A DNA stretch of 5,236 bases. Source: Methylococcaceae bacterium (lineage in GTDB: Bacteria; Pseudomonadota; Gammaproteobacteria; Methylococcales; Methylomonadaceae). The notes beneath the pieces are model-generated. The model saw nothing but the letters and a program-made list of their open reading frames with translations. It was not told where the DNA came from and searched no databases. The DNA is taken from the NCBI GenBank assembly GCA_021647145.1, contig JAKIVF010000172.1, positions 1-5,236 of the forward strand. Direction: 5' to 3'. Of this stretch, positions 4,989 through 5,236 are shown one piece after another; positions within the stretch are counted from its first letter, which is position 1, and every line of letters starts with the position of its first letter. Position numbers and translations under genes: made by a program.

Positions 4989-5072
4989 AAAAAAAACCTC
5001 CAAACGTAAGTTATTGAAATCGTTATGATTCCATACGTCTGAAGGTTATACAGGTACGGTCTTACATAAATG

Positions 5073-5100
5073 TGAATACATAATAGATATTATGTAAACT
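5073..5100 (+). other. dif-like XerC/XerD recombination site, probable prophage attachment site
   Basis: The site has an 11-bp left arm TGAATACATAA, a 6-bp centre TAGATA and an 11-bp right arm TTATGTAAACT. Compared by eye with the E. coli dif site, the XerD-type arm matches at 9 of 11 positions and the XerC-type arm at 6 of 11, with the conserved CATAA end intact. Inner arms form a perfect 9-bp dyad (TACATAATA and TATTATGTA) around GA. Filamentous phages such as CTX and Cf1 integrate at dif using host XerC/XerD, and the site lies just upstream of the first phage gene, where attP is expected. It would mark the right prophage boundary. The dyad could alternatively be an operator for the early promoter. 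Confidence 0.62.
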
Positions 5101-5114
5101 AAAGTATAATTGGT

Positions 5115-5157
5115 AAGTGCCACAACATCGTGGACTAAAAAAAGTGCCAGTACATCG
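5115..5157 (+). repeat. Two 16-bp direct repeats beside the dif-like site
   Basis: AAGTGCCACAACATCG (5115-5130) and AAGTGCCAGTACATCG (5142-5157) agree at 14 of 16 positions with a period of 27 bp. Tandem transposase-binding repeats of this size, ahead of a plus-strand gene with a strong ribosome binding site, are typical of the ends of IS21-family elements. The exact terminus is not clear and no transposase is in the window, so insertion-sequence identity is tentative. The repeats could also be host regulatory DNA next to dif. Confidence 0.5.
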
Positions 5158-5202
5158 AAGACAATAGTTCTCTGACAATTGAATAGCAACCGCGTAAACC
5201 TG

Positions 5203-5236
5203 TGAACACCAAATTCTATCAGGAGGTGTTCATGGA
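5203..5236 (+). CDS. Start of a plus-strand gene cut by window edge (ATG at 5232)
   Basis: AGGAGG at 5221-5226 lies 5 nt before an ATG at 5232, an almost ideal start signal, but only five coding bases are present. An 8-bp inverted repeat (TGAACACC at 5203-5210, GGTGTTCA at 5225-5232) would fold the end of the ribosome binding site and the start codon into a stem. Such RBS-masking hairpins are known to protect transposase genes from outside transcripts. With the direct repeats upstream, a transposase is a reasonable guess. It is the only plus-strand gene signal in the window and is probably not phage. The span listed includes the leader. Confidence 0.4.

Noticed and set aside
4989..5003. TTG start five codons upstream for the 77-aa protein
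   Set aside because: The GGAGG ribosome binding site would fall inside the coding sequence; it is correctly spaced for the ATG at 4988.
4989..5072. Early operon promoter
   Set aside because: A promoter must lie here or in the dif-like region, but candidate boxes (for example TATAAC near 5045, or CATAAT with TTACCA across the dif-like site) are weak or badly spaced, so none is called.

Overview
The window is most of the genome of a filamentous phage (inovirus), very likely an integrated prophage of an AT-rich, Gram-negative and probably gammaproteobacterial host. All phage genes lie on the minus strand, so transcription runs from high to low coordinates. The reading rests on an M13-like gene order: replication module, ssDNA-binding protein (pV-like), two tiny membrane proteins (pVII- and pIX-like), major coat protein with signal peptide (pVIII-like), a rho-independent terminator, a long secreted adsorption protein with a C-terminal anchor (pIII-like), a pVI-like membrane protein, and a Zot/pI-type ATPase with clear Walker A and B motifs. 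Host species cannot be named from the sequence. The signal peptides, the Zot-type export machinery and a dif-like site fit a Gram-negative host.

Right to left. Bases 5101-5236 probably lie outside the phage: two 16-bp direct repeats, then a strong ribosome binding site and an ATG on the plus strand at the very edge. This may be the end of an insertion sequence, perhaps IS21-like, or host DNA. Bases 5073-5100 look like a XerC/XerD (dif-type) recombination site, the usual integration site of filamentous phages. An early operon follows (4988 down to 2854): an unknown 77-aa protein, an unknown 135-aa protein carrying a GC-rich insert-like segment, a Rep_trans/RstA-like replication initiator (360 aa), a 68-aa putative zinc-binding protein and a 64-aa ribbon-helix-helix DNA-binding protein. 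These genes overlap or sit within 15 nt of each other.

A control region (about 2750-2875) separates the two modules. It holds a good sigma70-type promoter, a run of 11-bp-phased TTGTAT-like boxes over its -10 element, and a long inverted repeat whose stem contains the ribosome binding site of the ssDNA-binding gene. The structural operon follows (2747 down to 1), interrupted by the terminator after the major coat gene, so coat protein should be made in excess. Before zot there is a tandem perfect palindrome (TGTCTATAGACA twice), probably regulatory. The zot gene runs off the left edge; any secretin (pIV) gene and the other attachment site would lie beyond it.

In functional terms, Rep nicks and replicates the genome as ssDNA, the pV-like protein coats it, the Zot/pI ATPase drives extrusion, and pVIII/pIII/pVI/pVII/pIX form the filament. 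The parts I cannot explain from known families are the two early-operon proteins, the GC-rich island, the phased operator array and the tandem palindrome.
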